DNA from: Nageia nagi
Lineage: Eukaryota > Pinophyta
Length of the DNA: 64,000 nucleotides
Direction: 5' to 3'
Assembly (NCBI GenBank): GCA_050084985.1
Contig: JBITNC010000001.1
Span: 196,664,001 to 196,728,000 of the forward strand
The notes beneath the pieces were generated by a model. It saw only the letters and a program-made list of their open reading frames with translations, did no database searches and was not told the origin of the DNA. The first letter of the stretch is position 1, and every line of letters begins with the position of its first letter. Shown one piece after another: positions 12,051 to 23,400 of this stretch. The translations under genes and the position numbers were made by a program.

Positions 12051-12985
12051 TAGCTTGAATATTCTTCTTTTCTTTATAGTTCTTTACATTTTCATTATCT
12101 TTATTCTTTTCCTCTCTTTTTTTGTAACAATCAACTTCTTTGTGACCTTGGATGCCATAATAGTTATAATTACCATCAAAATTTTCCTTAGGATATGGAA
12201 TATTTACTTTGCCTTTTCCACCTCTTTACTTGAAATGGTTATTGTTGCCATTGTTCTTACTATTGTGGTTGTTGTTTCTATTATTCCTGCTACTATTGTA
12301 GCCATTGTATTTTTTCTCAAACTTTTTGGAGTAAGAAGGATAAGATTTCTTTTGATGGTTGAACTTCTTGAAAAGAGTTTTGGTTGCTCTAAGAGCAATA
12401 TTATTATCCTTAGAAGAAGAAATAAACATCTCATTATTAAGGGTATCTTTATGCTTCAAAAGGTGTCTAGAAAGGTTCTTAATGGAGAAGAATTCTTCTT
12501 CTTCATCAAACCTTATTTCATAACCATCACAAAGTTTTCAAACTTTGAAGAAAGTCTTTAAAGAATGATCCAATTGTATCTATAAGAAATAATTTAGGTC
12601 CTTAATTCAATGATTTTATTCAAGTAGATAGCCACATTTTCATCTTCTTCTTAATAATATTGAAGCAACTTTTGAAGAATGGTAAATCTTCTTAAAAAGT
12701 TTGAACCAAGGTAGATTTGCTTAAGCTTATCCTAAGCTTCCTTTACTAAGTTTGAAGAGTAAATCATTAGGATCACATCATCTAAAATTGCATGGTAAAT
12801 CATGGAGGTTACCAACTCATTATTTGTGTTTTAAGCCTTTAGTTCCTTCTCATCTCTAGGAGGTACAAGCTTCTCATCACTATTTGCTAAAGCTTCCTTG
12901 CCTGCAATTCATATCTCATTCATAATTCTCAAATCTCAAAGTTGGAACTATCAAGAATGTGTTTGGTTAAAAAGGATTCTCCCAT
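12051..12985 (-). pseudogene. gag: E2 gag (broken)
   Basis: The minus-strand ATG at 12985-12983 opens MGESFLTKHILDSSNF, parallel to the E1 start at 7014. The Asn/Lys/Ser-rich tail is at 12200-12460, and a zinc-knuckle remnant (YYGIQGHKEVDCY) is near 12140, the exact place where E1 is split by E2. Stops interrupt the frame. On the plus strand the same DNA gives a spurious hydrophobic frame. Confidence 0.72.
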
Positions 12986-15682
12986 TTGCTACATAAGAAT
13001 GTGAAAAATAATAAGCATTTGGTTTAATAAATAATATTAAATTTTAAATTTTAACCAAGTAAATGATACATGTTAAATCTAGCACTAGAGTCATGCTTGA
13101 TTTGATTCATAAGTGCAAATGTTTTACAATTCAAATATTCATTCCATGTACCCAAATACTTTTATTATCACTAAGAACCAAAGATGTAAAGTGACATTGT
13201 TGAGGTTTGTTTTCTTATATAAAATTAGACCTCCACCTAGATGCCCACACAAGAGGAGCCCAAGCACTACCAAATCTCAACCAGTTCACCTTGGTCAATT
13301 TTATACTCTCACAAATAGAATTACTTACTATTTTCCAAGGTTATGATATTTATTGGATTGATAAAATTATTAATCTTAATTAATTTTTAATTTTTTTTCC
13401 TAGGTTATCAGGATAATCATTGAATAGATATGCAAACATGTGGCATCACTACACACATGCTTGTCCACCTATTGGAATTATATTCAGACTAATAGAGGAC
13501 TTAGGGGCAATTGAGGAGTATAGACTTTTCACCATTTGGATCATTGAACTTAAAGGCTCTAGTTCACTTGTCCTCACCTCATGGCTCTCCAAATAAGTCA
13601 TGTTATGATATGTACATGTGGATGTGTTCATTTTACAAGGTTGCTCATATCAATGTTTGCATAAGCAAATAAATCAAAATATGAAACATGAAAGAAAAGA
13701 GCATAAGAAAAAAAAATTATCCATCCATAACATGGAACCTTAAGAGTCCAATGGGTTCTATTTACTAACCCCTAGAGGACATATTTACATAGGTCCATAA
13801 ATTTGCATAAGTTAAATTTGCAAAAAAATAAATACTAATGCATTAATTCCATAATTTGCATAAGTTAACTTTGCATAAAGGATAAATACTCAACATGTAT
13901 TTTTAAGTCATAAGCATGCATCTTAAAAAAATTTAACTTAAAAAATTAAGTCCTTAAGCATGCATTATTAACTTAAAAAATAAGTATCAAGCTTGCATTT
14001 AACTTAAAATTTTAAGTACTACGCATAAGTATGCAACTCTTAAAGTAAAAAAAAAAGATTAATATGCATACTAAATAAAAAATTAAATAAGAAATTTATA
14101 CAAATTCCCCCCTTTTAACTTAAAGATTTATCCCTAAAAAATAGCATTCTAAATATTTTATCCTTAAAAATATTTGCATGCTAAAAATTTTAAGTATCTA
14201 TTCACATTAATTTTGAGTGAAAATTTCCCCTTTTTACTTAAAGAGGATTGCTAATAGCATTTCCTCCCTTATAAAATTTTAAGACAACATCAAATTATCA
14301 ATAGATACTTAGGAAAAAAAAAGCCATGGTTACACTAATAATTATCTTTTTGCCTACATAAATTGCCATACTTATAGGTATTTAATGCAAAATAAAAAAT
14401 ATACTTCACATTTTTTAAAAAAAATAGGATATTATTTAAGATTAATCATGTATATACTTACTCTAATGTAATGTAATCATACTCATCATGAAAATATTTT
14501 AAAGTTGGAGTAAAAGTGCTTCTAAGTGCATTTAATAGAACACGTGACTTGTAAACAAGAAAAAAATATTAAATGCCTACCAAAAAAAAGAGTATATGTT
14601 TGCTTCTTGGTGCATTTAATGGAAATAAATATCTTGAAAGTAAAAAATAAATAAATGCTTATCAACCACTAGAAAAAAAATGGATCAAATTAAACAAGGC
14701 TATGCAAAGATTTAGATTAGAGGCAGAGTGGAGGGAGGGAGCCTCAACCAAGAAGTAAGCTCAAAGCTATGTGGATTGGAGGTTAAGGGGTATGGTGGTG
14801 ATGAAGGACCACATGGAGGATAGAGAGGTCACCAGTAGTGAGTGATGAGGTTGATAGAGGTGCAATGATGCAATGTTAGGGACCCATATGTCGAAGGGGA
14901 GCGATACAGAGAGGGTTATGAAGGGGCAACATGGTGGTGGTGTAGATGATTTAACATGTAGGTCTTATGTCACTTCTAATAGATGAGGTGGCCAATAGGT
15001 AAATGAATCTAGTAGAAAGGTGAGGCCACAATGGAGGAGGGCCAGAAGATAAGGTGAGGGGTTCTATTTAATGGGTCATGAGGGCCTAGGTGCAAGGTTT
15101 AACTGTTGGTAGGCTATAGGCAAGGATGAATGCAGGAGTAAGCCTACTACCCCTTCAAGTATTAAATATAAATAAACAAAGATTTTATAAGGTATATATA
15201 TTTTTTAAGAAAAAGCTACTCCCCTTTTTACTATGCATCCAACCAACTTAATGAGATTTCAAATGAATATGCTATTTAAAAAAACATTATATGTTTTGGT
15301 TAAAAAAATATTACAAATTTCATTTTCAATTGCAATTTTGTATGCAACTAATTTGGTATAACTAAATTACAATATAAATCATATTTAGCTAACCTAGAAT
15401 GAAGTTTTTCACTAATATATTGTTGTCACATTTGAGATACAATTTATGAAATAAAATGGCAACTACCATAGCATGTTACATGTAAAGGTGTAACAACAAT
15501 ATATTGGTAAGTAAATTTTCCTCACAATATTAACATATAAATAATGTTAGTAATCCAAGAGAAAAAAAATAAAATTGAAGGAATAAATGATGAAATTATA
15601 CCTTCAAGTACTTTACCTCACTAATAAAGAGTAGGATTAGGAATGAAGATCACCAAGATGTCAGAAATAAAAAAAAAAAAAA
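12986..15682 (-). other. E2 long untranslated leader
   Basis: The leader holds no recognisable gene. It is AT-rich with a purine-rich block on the plus strand (14700-15170) and the reversed GCATGC/TTAAG repeats (13890-14060). It corresponds to the E1 leader 4170-7010, with 13440-13690 the best visible match. Confidence 0.6.
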
Positions 15683-15855
15683 GAGCTTTCACACCACAAA
15701 GAAGAGCTTCCACACCACAAAGAAGAGCTTTCACACCACAAAGAAGAGCTTCCACACCACAAAGAAGAGCTTTCACACCACAAAGAAGAGGTTCCACACC
15801 ACAAAGAAGAGCTTCCACATCAAGAAGAGGAGCTTACACACCAAGAAGAGGAGCT
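15683..15855 (-). repeat. 21-bp tandem repeat beside the E2 primer site
   Basis: About eight units of 21 bp alternate between AGAGCTTTCACACCACAAAG and AGAGCTTCCACACCACAAAG types, with the last two units degenerate (CAAGAAGAGG). The 42-bp alternation is a higher-order period. The array lies immediately inside the primer site of E2. The corresponding place in E1 (4100-4170) has related sequence but no clean array, so it expanded in E2. Confidence 0.85.
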
Positions 15856-15865
15856 TTCATACCAA

Positions 15866-15877
15866 GCTTAGATACCA
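15866..15877 (-). other. E2 primer-binding site
   Basis: Minus-strand TGGTATCTAAGC is a decayed TGGTATCAGAGC, two bases inside the 5' LTR. Confidence 0.75.
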
Positions 15878-15879
15878 AT

Positions 15880-16378
15880 TGAGAGATTTGAACTATAACA
15901 TGAACAACTCTAAACTCCCAAGATCATATGAAAGCTCACAAATCTCATCTAACAAACTCACAAAGCAATTCACAACACAACACAAGATGTAAATTATTCC
16001 TCCAACTAGGAGTACATCCACTAACTAAATATTTATTTCAATCATAAATACAACTCTCTTACAATCCTCATAATATCAACTTATATGCTCTATCTTATAG
16101 CATAAATTTACTCTAAATTTGGTGTGTGATCACAAAGAGGGAGCTTTCTATTTATAGGATAAAATTCCTCTTTGGATCACTCTTTTATCCAATGTACAAA
16201 AGGATGATATGCACATCCTTTTACCCAAGGGGCATGCTCATGACATGGAGTGTAGGATAAGTTACATTATCATATTCAATTAAATACTTAAGGTATCAAA
16301 TGATACCCTTAAGTATTAGTGAACTTACAAAAAATATTATTACAAAGCATTTATAGTAATGCATTATATATTCCAACA
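15880..16378 (-). repeat. E2 5' LTR
   Basis: This 499-bp LTR ends on the plus strand in TATTCCAACA. Its reversed TATA box (CTATTTATAG on the plus strand) is near 16148. Confidence 0.88.
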
Positions 16379-16814
16379 TAAATAAGTTGATTACTACATA
16401 AAGGAAAGAGAGAAAAATAATAAAATTAATGGAAATGTAAAGAACTTCAAAGGAAACAAGAATATTCAAACTAGTTTTATTATAGCATTCTAATCCATTT
16501 CTTGTACTTTTTCATCTTATTATATTGTTTACTATGGTTGCACTAATCACCTATGTTTTGAAAGGAAAAAGTTTGAGAACTTTCACAAGTATAGGAAAGA
16601 TGCAATTGTGATAGGTAATAACTCTATCTTTGAAGTCTAAGGAATTGAAAGTGTGTTGATTCATGGAAAGGTTCTTCATAATGTGCTCTATGTTCCTAAG
16701 CTTAGGATGAACCTTCTCTCCATGATCCAAGTTGCTATGAAAGGGTACTCATTTGATTTCAACTCTCAATCTTAGTGTATGAATAAAAGACTTGCCATTT
16801 TGGTTAAATGATCA
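16379..16814 (+). pseudogene. gag-pol: E1 gag end and protease (broken)
   Basis: The zinc-knuckle region resumes after E2 (VDYYIKERKKN). It is followed by a C-rich segment near 16530, then KFENFHKYRKDAIVIGNN, a GIGSVLIHGKVLHNVLYVPK block and LRMNLLSMIQVAMKGY. These are the protease-flanking segments of copia polyproteins. Stops are present. Confidence 0.65.
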
Positions 16815-17690
16815 ATGAAAGATGATCTCTACATTGTGGATCAAGTTCTAGCAAAGATGTGTCTTGCTATAAGTGTATGTTCTAGAGGCAATCTTTGGCA
16901 CCAACATTTAGGGTACCTTAACCATAAAAGTATTCAAATTAAGAAAGAACAAGAACTTGTGGAAGGTATTCTTTCTATTTCACCTTCAATTGGTCTATGT
17001 GAGAAGTGCATCCTCGACAAGATGCATAGGCAAAAGTTTGAAAAAGATAAGGCAACAAGAGCATCTCAACCATTTAAACTTATGCATTTAGATTTAATGG
17101 GTCCATTTTATAGTGTCATTGGAAGAACATCCTATGTATTGACCTTCATTAATGACTTTATTAGGATGACTTTTTGGTATCTACTTAACCATAAGGATCA
17201 AAATTTTGAGAGTTTCAAAGATTTTAGGGCCTTAGTTGAAAATCAAACTAACCTTAAAATCAAGATGTTGAGATCAAATAATAGGGGAGAATATAATAGT
17301 AATGAATTCAATGACTATTGTGCTAAGTGTGAAATCAAGAGGTAGTTTACAATTCCTTACACTAATTAGTAGAATGGTGTTATCAAAAGAAAAAATAAAA
17401 TAATTATGAAAATGGCTAGATGCATGTTGGGTAATATTTCTAGTTTCTAGTGGGGTGAATCTATGAGCATTACTATTTACACCTTGAATAGGTGTCCCAT
17501 AAAAGTTATTCAGGGAAAAACTCCTTTTGAAGCATGGTTAGGAAGAAAACTTAATATTTCACACCTTAGGGTGTTTGGTTATGAAGCATTCTCTTGCATT
17601 ATTTTAGAGAAAAGTAAAAAGTTAGATAAAGGAGCTAAAAAATGCATCTTTGTGGGTTATGATAGTCAACATAGAGGCTACAAGCTCTAA
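16815..17690 (+). pseudogene. pol: E1 integrase (broken)
   Basis: The zinc domain shows LWHQHLGYLNHKSIQ and LCEKCILDKMH. The core shows LMHLDLMGPF, LTFINDFIRMTFWYLL and RSNNRGEYNSNEFNDYC, where the usual RSDNGGEY has lost its aspartate and a glycine. After a stop at 17343 the frame resumes at 17463 with GKTPFEAWLGRK, SHLRVFG and FVGYDSQHRGYKL, the C-terminal marks of copia integrase. It is clearly family-typical but inactive. Confidence 0.85.
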
Positions 17691-17876
17691 TCTCCATCCT
17701 ATAAAGTAGTGTTTATTTCAAAGGATGTAAAGTTTAATGAAATTCCTAAAGAATTTATTTCTTATGAGGATGTGGATGATCTAGAGGACTCTTTAGTTGC
17801 GCCTAGCTAGTTGGATATTGATGTAGATAAGTCAACTCAGGAGAAAAATTCTCCAACATAAAGGGTAACAAGGAGC

Positions 17877-18698
17877 ATGACCTTGAAAAAATTCTTATTT
17901 ACCAAGATTGATAACAAGTATGAGCCCTCAACCTTCAAAGAAGATTGTAGGCATGAGTATCGGATGGAAGCCATGAAAGTGGAGTATGAGGCACTTATGA
18001 AAAATAAAATATGGGATTTGGTTCCTTATTTCAATGAGAAGAATGTGATTGGCAATAAATGCATCTATAAGGTCAAGTTAAATTCTATTGGGGATATTGA
18101 TAAATACAAGGTAAGGTTAGTAACCAAAGGTTTTGCTCACAAATATGATGTTGATTATAAGAAAACCTTTTCTTACATGGAAAATATGCCTACTATGAGA
18201 ATTATCCTTGCTCTTTCTACAACTCAAGGATGGAAAGTTTTTCAATTTGATGTCAAAAGTGCATTTCTTAATGGTGACTTAGATGTGGAAATCTTCATGA
18301 ATCAAATAAAAGGGTTTATTATGAAAGGTAAAGAGTCCTTTATGTGCAAGCTAATGAAGTCATTATATAAACTTAAGCAAGCACTTAGAGCTTAGTATAG
18401 AAAGATTTCTAAGTAGTTTACAGACATTGGTTTCTCCAAGTGTTTTTCTAACTTCAATATATATGTGCTCAATCAAGAAAAAGATGTATTCTTGATTCTC
18501 CTTTATGTTAATGATCTTTTGATTACTGAGAACAATGATGAAATCATTCAAGAGTGCATATCCAAACTTAATGCAACATTTGAAATGATTGATCTTGGTC
18601 TCTTGCACTACTATCTTGGAATGCAAGTGTATAAATACAAGGATTATACTTATCTCAATTAATATAAATATATATCAAATATCTTGTAGAAGTTTGAA
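17877..18698 (+). pseudogene. pol: E1 reverse transcriptase (broken)
   Basis: The RVT_2-type domain is readable: EAMKVEYEALMKNKIWDLV, YKVRLVTKGFAH, then FDVKSAFLNGDLDVEIFM and SLYKLKQALRA, with a stop right after. Past that stop the catalytic box reads LLYVNDLLI in place of YVDD, and the LGLLHYYLGMQV motif follows. A stop follows DYTYLN near 18661. The YVND change removes one catalytic aspartate. Confidence 0.85.
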
Positions 18699-19469
18699 AT
18701 GGAGGAGTGTAGATTTGCTATGATCCCAATCTCTCTTGGAATCGCTATTTCTCTAAGCTCCAACTCTCAGTTGGTTGATGCTACTGCTTATAGGCAATTA
18801 ATTGGTAGTCTTCTATATTTCACCATATCCATGCTAGATATTACCTTTGTAATGAATTTGGTGGCACAATTCATGCAAAAACCATATGTTGAGCACCTCA
18901 ATATTGTTAAGCAAATCTTGAGGTATGTTATAGAGACTAAGGATCTTGCTCTCAAGTATTCTAAGTTGCCATCATTTGTTCTCTTTGGATTCTCAAATTC
19001 TGACTATAGGGGAGATAGGGATGATAGGAAATCAACTTCATCATATGTGTTTAGCAATTGTTCAGGTGCTATTGCTTGGGATTCCAAGAAGAAACCTATT
19101 ATTTCTCTTTCCACCATAGAAGTTGAATATCGTACCATGTCTATTGCAACTTAAGGAGCCATTTGGCTAAGGCATATTTTGAAAGAAATTAGGTATGAGT
19201 AAGGTGGCTTATCTTTGATTTCTTTAGATAAGCAGTTAATGATATTTATGGCTAAGAATCATATGTTCCATTAGAGAACAAAACATATGGAAATCTAGAA
19301 ATATTTTATCAAGAAGAAGGTTCTTTATGGCATCATACACCTAGAGTATTATCCATCCACCTTGAACTCCATTGATTTTTTTATTAAGCCCCTCTTAAAA
19401 GCTCAATTGTGTAAGCTTAGGGATGTTATCAAGTTCATGAAGTTGCCCTCAAAAGTGAGTGAAGTTTAA
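18699..19469 (+). pseudogene. pol: E1 RNase H (broken)
   Basis: The frame shows AYRQLIGSLLYF, then SNSDYRGDRDDRKSTSSYVF and AWDSKKKPIISLSTIEVEY, the copia RNase H signature. A stop at 19154 is followed by pieces with IWLRHIL and HMFH-RTKHMEI, ending in KLPSKVSEV and a stop near 19469. RNase H removes the RNA template during reverse transcription. Confidence 0.82.
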
Positions 19470-20170
19470 ATTATTATGTTGAATTCATGTTTGTGATGAC
19501 AACTTGACCCTTAAGAGGATTTTATGATGTATAGTGTTGATTTTGTTGTACACCTTCATGGTAAGTTTACTCTACATGAGGAACTTGTATAAATTTGAGA
19601 GCAAAAATATTGGCCAATTTAGCATTGTTCAGTTATCCATGTGTGAGGAACTCTTTTGTGTATTTTGGCATTGTTCATTTATCCATATGTGAGGAACTCA
19701 TATGTGCATACTCTATTTTGTAATGATAATCAACACATGTTTTATATATAGTATGTGACTATGAGTTTTGGATTTGAATCTTTGTGATGACTTATAATGC
19801 ACCATTGATCAATTCATGATGGCATTTATGTGATTCATCTATCCTTATTGATATAAATATGTTACATCTAATTGATCTTGTTATTTGAGCTACTTATAAC
19901 TTGTAGGTCCTCTTGAGATTATAGTTTAATTATTTCAGATGTGTAGGCTCTTGGAGACTCTTCATGACTTTCAATTGGATGACTACTTCATGTACATTGA
20001 AACCAATTATAGTTAAAGATTGTATTTGGCAAAGTAGTGAGTTTCAAACTATATCTTTCTTACTTCATAAATATATAAAAAAATTTCATATCCATTGTAT
20101 CTATTTGGAGAAGAACTCTCTTACTTTCTCTCTTCCTTCTCTCTTATTTGCTTTATCCCAATATTGCATT
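19470..20170 (+). other. E1 3' non-coding region
   Basis: No gene is seen. A segment of about 60 bp repeats near 19600-19710 (GTGAGGAACTC ... TGGCATTGTTCA). The region matches 8413-9116 of E2 in reverse. Confidence 0.55.
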
Positions 20171-20179
20171 AAAGGGGAG
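20171..20179 (+). other. E1 polypurine tract
   Basis: AAAGGGGAG lies directly against the 3' LTR. Confidence 0.8.
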
Positions 20180-20695
20180 CGTTGGAATGTATAATGCATT
20201 ATTGTAAAGGTTTTGTAATAATATTTTATTTAAGTTTACTAATACTTAAGGGTATCATTTGATACCTTAAGTATTTAAGTAACTATGATAATGTAACTTG
20301 TCCTACACTCCATATCATGAGCATGCCCCTTGGGTAAAAGGATGTGCATGCTATGCCTTTGTACATTGGGTAAAAGGGTGATTCAAAGAGGGATTTTGGC
20401 CTATAAATAGAAGGCTCCCTCTTTATTATCAACACACCAATTTGTGAAGTAAAGTTATGCTATAAGATAGTGTTTAAGAGATAAGATTAAGAGAATTGTA
20501 AAAGATTCATATTTGTGAATGAAGTGAGATCTAGTTAGTGGATATACTCTTAGTTGGAGGAAACACTTACATATTGAGTTATCTTTGTAAGATTGCTTTG
20601 TGAATTTTTTAGATGTGAATTGTGAGCTTTCATATGAACTTGGGAGTTTAGAGTTTAGAGTTTAGAGTTAATTATGTTATGTTTCAACTCTCTCA
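20180..20695 (+). repeat. E1 3' LTR
   Basis: This 516-bp LTR begins CGTTGGAATG, where the terminal T has mutated to C, and ends CTCTCTCA. A TATA box is at 20402-20409. Confidence 0.9.
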
Positions 20696-20824
20696 TATGC
20701 ATGTATGGATATGTATTGTCACTCAAAGATATTGGAATTCATGACTAGTAATAGTATATTTTCCACTCAATATCATGCAATGTAGTGTGTTGCCCTATCT
20801 TTTTTATTTTCATTATATGTAAAT
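20696..20824 (+). repeat. 4.4-kb array unit, copy 1 (between E1 and E3)
   Basis: The array resumes with TGCATGTATGGATATG and TATATTTTCCACTCAATAT, which match 34330-34445 and 60060-60190 without interruption. This confirms both the right end of E1 and the left end of E3. Confidence 0.85.
20820..20824. repeat. E3 target-site duplication (left)
   Basis: TAAAT here equals TAAAT at 28855-28859 exactly. Confidence 0.9.
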
Positions 20825-21701
20825 TGTTTACAAATAAAAATTGAGAGTGCAAATAAGTAAATAAGCAACTATCTACAAACTCAATATTATCTGTATTCTA
20901 GCTACGGATAGCAATTTATTCTAGATAACAGTAAACAACATATAGCAATTCAGAAGTGTAAATGTACCAACCAAGACTGTGATTTATGTACTAACCTCAC
21001 GGAACATACCTGACAACGAAAGATGCAGATATTGACGATGTAGTGATGATAAGCTGCCTTTTCCACAACATCGTGACCTGCAAGGATGCGAAAAGAGGAC
21101 CGCGGGCGGTCCGTTTCAGTAGTATTAGAGCACCAGCGGTGTTCTTCCGTTCACAAAGAAGCACCGATGGTCTTATTTTGATAGCTTTGACCTCTCGATT
21201 AGGTCCAGATCTTCAGTATAGATATCTCAGATGGCAGTATAATATCAGAATTGATCGCAGATGTCAGGAGAGCTCGCGTAAGGAAGCACACAAACCACAG
21301 CCTTGTAGGCGGTACCAAGAGATACCTTAAGGGGTAGCCACTTACAAGACCATACGCGGGATCATGTGTATCCTTGTTGTTGTGGAGTTACTATTAGATT
21401 CCTTATTTATATAGATAATAGATAATACCGCCCATAGGTCGGCGTGCATCCACATAAATAAGGTTAATTCACAATATTTAAGATAAACACATCAATAAAC
21501 AAGATAATGCATGCAATACTCAAGATAAACCATGCAATATTCAAGATAACCCATGCAATATTCAAGATAACCTATACAATATTCATATTCAAGCCAAACA
21601 TTGATATTATCACTTTTATCCATTCAAGACATATAGTTAGGCTAAGCATATTTCATTAATTTATTGATTTAAAAACATAAAATCATTTTTATGTGTTAAC
21701 A
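20825..21701 (-). repeat. E3 3' LTR (left)
   Basis: On the plus strand it starts TGTTTACAAAT and ends GTGTTAACA, and pairs with 27978-28854 at equal length. It contains a GC-rich hairpin motif at 21097-21112 and several copies of a CAAGATAA(C)CCATGCAATATT motif at 21500-21590. Confidence 0.93.
21097..21112. repeat. GGACCGC-GG-GCGGTCC hairpin motif in the LTR
   Basis: A perfect 7-bp inverted repeat with a two-base centre. The same site in the other LTR (28250-28265) has one stem change. Related copies are at 23614-23629, 23666-23681, 24278-24293, 24309-24324, 24339-24354 and 24369-24384, and a looser one is at 26509-26524. Confidence 0.8.
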
Positions 21702-21716
21702 GATGCCCCACTTTGG
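21702..21716 (-). other. E3 polypurine tract
   Basis: Minus-strand CCAAAGTGGGGCATC abuts the 3' LTR. The purine-rich AAAGTGGGG core fits a plus-strand primer site. Confidence 0.7.
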
Positions 21717-22075
21717 ATGTGAAATCGAAAGAATCATGAGGTGACTTGAGATTTTGCATTCAAAGTAAAACACAATATCATAGTAAACAATTTTGATAAG
21801 CAATGATGAACACTAACCATTCCAAACTTAAACAACATCATGATAAAGCTTATAGGTTAAGAAAACTCCCTTTTGATATTACCTTGGGCATGCATGCCCC
21901 TTGCATTTTGCTGAAGAAGGTGATAGCCTAATATGTTTGATAATCTGATAAGCTGATAATCTTGCCGTAATGCTGATGACCCATGACGATAAACTTGACA
22001 ACACACATGACAGTGACCGGACAAATGACTTGACCACACATGTCGATCGGATGACATCTTGACAAGACCACATCA
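21717..22075. other. E3 spacer without a gene
   Basis: Non-coding sequence between the polypurine tract and the first tandem array. I see no motif beyond short ATGATAAGCTGATAA words that foreshadow the arrays. Confidence 0.5.
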
Positions 22076-22255
22076 CAAGACAAAACATGACAACACATGA
22101 CAACACACATGACAAGACATGATAACACACATGATCAACTCACAAGACAAGACATGATAACACGCACATAATCAACTCACAAGACAATACATAATAACAC
22201 ACATGATCAACTCACAGGACAAGACATGATAACACATGACAACACAAGATAACCA
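22076..22255. repeat. Tandem array 1 (about 45 bp, ACATGATAACACACATGATC)
   Basis: Three to four imperfect units share CAAGACATGATAACACACATGATCAACTCA. The simpler CATGACAACACA words at 22086-22110 lead into the array. Confidence 0.7.
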
Positions 22256-22270
22256 TAACCATACACAAGG

Positions 22271-22790
22271 GAGAGCTAAGTTCCGCACACTCGGCCTTCG
22301 CACCAAGAGGTGTACCGTAGTTGCACAAGAACCGAACTCTGCAAAACAATGATAAGCTGATGGGGAGAGCTAAGTTCCATACAACTGAGCCTTCACACTG
22401 GCTGCAGTCACATAAGAACTGAACTCCGCAAAACAATGATAAGCTGATATGTGAGAGCTAAGTTCCACACAACTGAGCCTTCGCACCAAGTTGCATAAGA
22501 ACCGAACTCTGCAAAACAATGATAAGCTGATGGGGATAGCTAAGTTCCATACAACTGAGCCTTCACACTGGCTGCAGTCACATAAGAATTGAACTCCGCA
22601 AAACAAGTGATAAGCTGATATGTGAGAGCTAAGTTCCACACAACTGAGCCTTCGCACCAAGTTGCATAAGAACCAAACTCTGCAAAATAATGATAAGCTG
22701 ATGGGGAGAGCTAAGTTCCATACAACTGAGCCTTCACACTGGATGCAGTCACATAAGAACCAAACTCCGCAAAATAATGATAAACTGATG
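22271..22790. repeat. Tandem array 2 (about 86 bp, alternating types)
   Basis: Six units begin GAGAGCTAAGTTCC or the like, near 22271, 22364, 22451, 22535, 22624 and 22706. Two subtypes alternate, one with TTCGCACCAAG and one with TTCACACTGGCTGCAGTCAC, giving a higher-order period near 172 bp. On the minus strand the array is open by chance and gives a repetitive peptide, which I do not treat as a gene. Confidence 0.85.
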
Positions 22791-22799
22791 GAGCTGACA

Positions 22800-23400
22800 C
22801 TCCACCAAGAAGCATGATAAGCTGATAATGGGAGTTGGACTCCTCTCATAAACACATGATAAGCACATGATAAGCTGACTATGGGAGCTGGACTCCACTC
22901 ATAGCCATATGATAAGCACATGATAAGCTGACTATGGGAGCTGGACTCCACTCATAGTCACATGATAAGCACATGATAAGCTGACTATGGGAGCTGGACT
23001 CCACTCATAGCCACATGATAAGCACATGATAAGCTGACTATGGGAGTTGGACTCCACTCATAAGCATGATAATCTGATCACGGGAGTTGGAACTCCACTC
23101 ACAAGCATGATAATCTAACCATGGGAGCTGGAACTCCACTCACAAGCATGATGATCTAACCATGGGAGCTGGACTCCACTCAAAAGCATGATAATCTGAC
23201 CACGGGAGCTGGACTCCACTCACAAGCATGATAATCTAACCATGGGAGCTGGACTCCACTCATTAGCATATGATAATCTGATTACGGGAGCTGGACTCCA
23301 CTCACAAGCATGATAATCTAACCATGGGAGCTGGAACTCCACTCACAAGCATGATGATCTAACCATGGGAGCTGGACTCCACTCACAAGCATGATAATCT
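22800..23400. repeat. Tandem array 3 (60-bp then 47-bp units)
   Basis: Each unit holds GGGAGCTGGACTCCACTCA. At 22840-23050 the spacing is about 60 bp with GATAAGCACATGATAAGCTGA. At 23050-23400 it drops to about 47 bp with CAAGCATGATAATCTRACCA. In all there are about a dozen units. The half-palindrome GGAGCTGGACTCC recurs in every unit. Confidence 0.88.

Larger units (their letters stand above)
7905..16378 (-). mobile_element. Ty1/copia LTR retrotransposon E2, inserted in E1
   Basis: E2 is a sister copy of E1 in opposite orientation. It has two 499-bp LTRs (7905-8403 and 15880-16378), a primer site at 15866-15877 and a polypurine tract at 8404-8412, and its coding parts read on the minus strand. 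Target duplications have decayed: TAACG (7900-7904) against TAAAT (16379-16383). The uninterrupted gag of E2 suggests an ancestral TAAAG. The insertion lies in gag of E1 at the Gln-Gly-His segment before the zinc knuckle. All reading frames are broken. Confidence 0.9.
3566..20695 (+). mobile_element. Ty1/copia LTR retrotransposon E1 (interrupted by E2)
   Basis: The element has two 516-bp LTRs, a primer site, a long leader, gag, protease/integrase, RT/RNase H, a polypurine tract and a 3' LTR, all on the plus strand. Flanking target duplications are TATGT (3561-3565) and TATGC (20696-20700), one mismatch. Without E2 the element is about 8.65 kb, close to the 8.47 kb of its sister E2. The LTRs differ at very roughly 9% of sites by eye, so it is fairly old. 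All reading frames have several stops and shifts, so it cannot move on its own. Confidence 0.9.

Noticed and set aside
12055-12561. A 168-codon hydrophobic open frame on the plus strand
   Set aside because: It is antisense to the Asn/Lys-rich part of E2 gag; the Ile/Val-rich peptide is a by-product of AAT/AAC codons on the other strand. The same happens at 7583-7900.
15643-15882. Open frame of repeated TPQRRA peptide
   Set aside because: It is the 21-bp minisatellite (a multiple of three) read as protein. It lies in an untranslated leader, and both strands are open for the same reason.
3566-20695. A single very large copia element of 17 kb
   Set aside because: The inner pair of 499-bp LTRs, reversed primer site and duplicated gag/pol show two nested elements of about 8.5 kb each.
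22370-22951. 193-codon open frame on the minus strand with repeated LFCGVxFLC peptide
   Set aside because: It follows tandem array 2 exactly and has no start context or family; the repeat unit creates it.
22800-23400. Regularly spaced repeats that look like a CRISPR array
   Set aside because: The spacers are themselves repeated and the DNA is a plant retroelement; these are ordinary tandem repeats.
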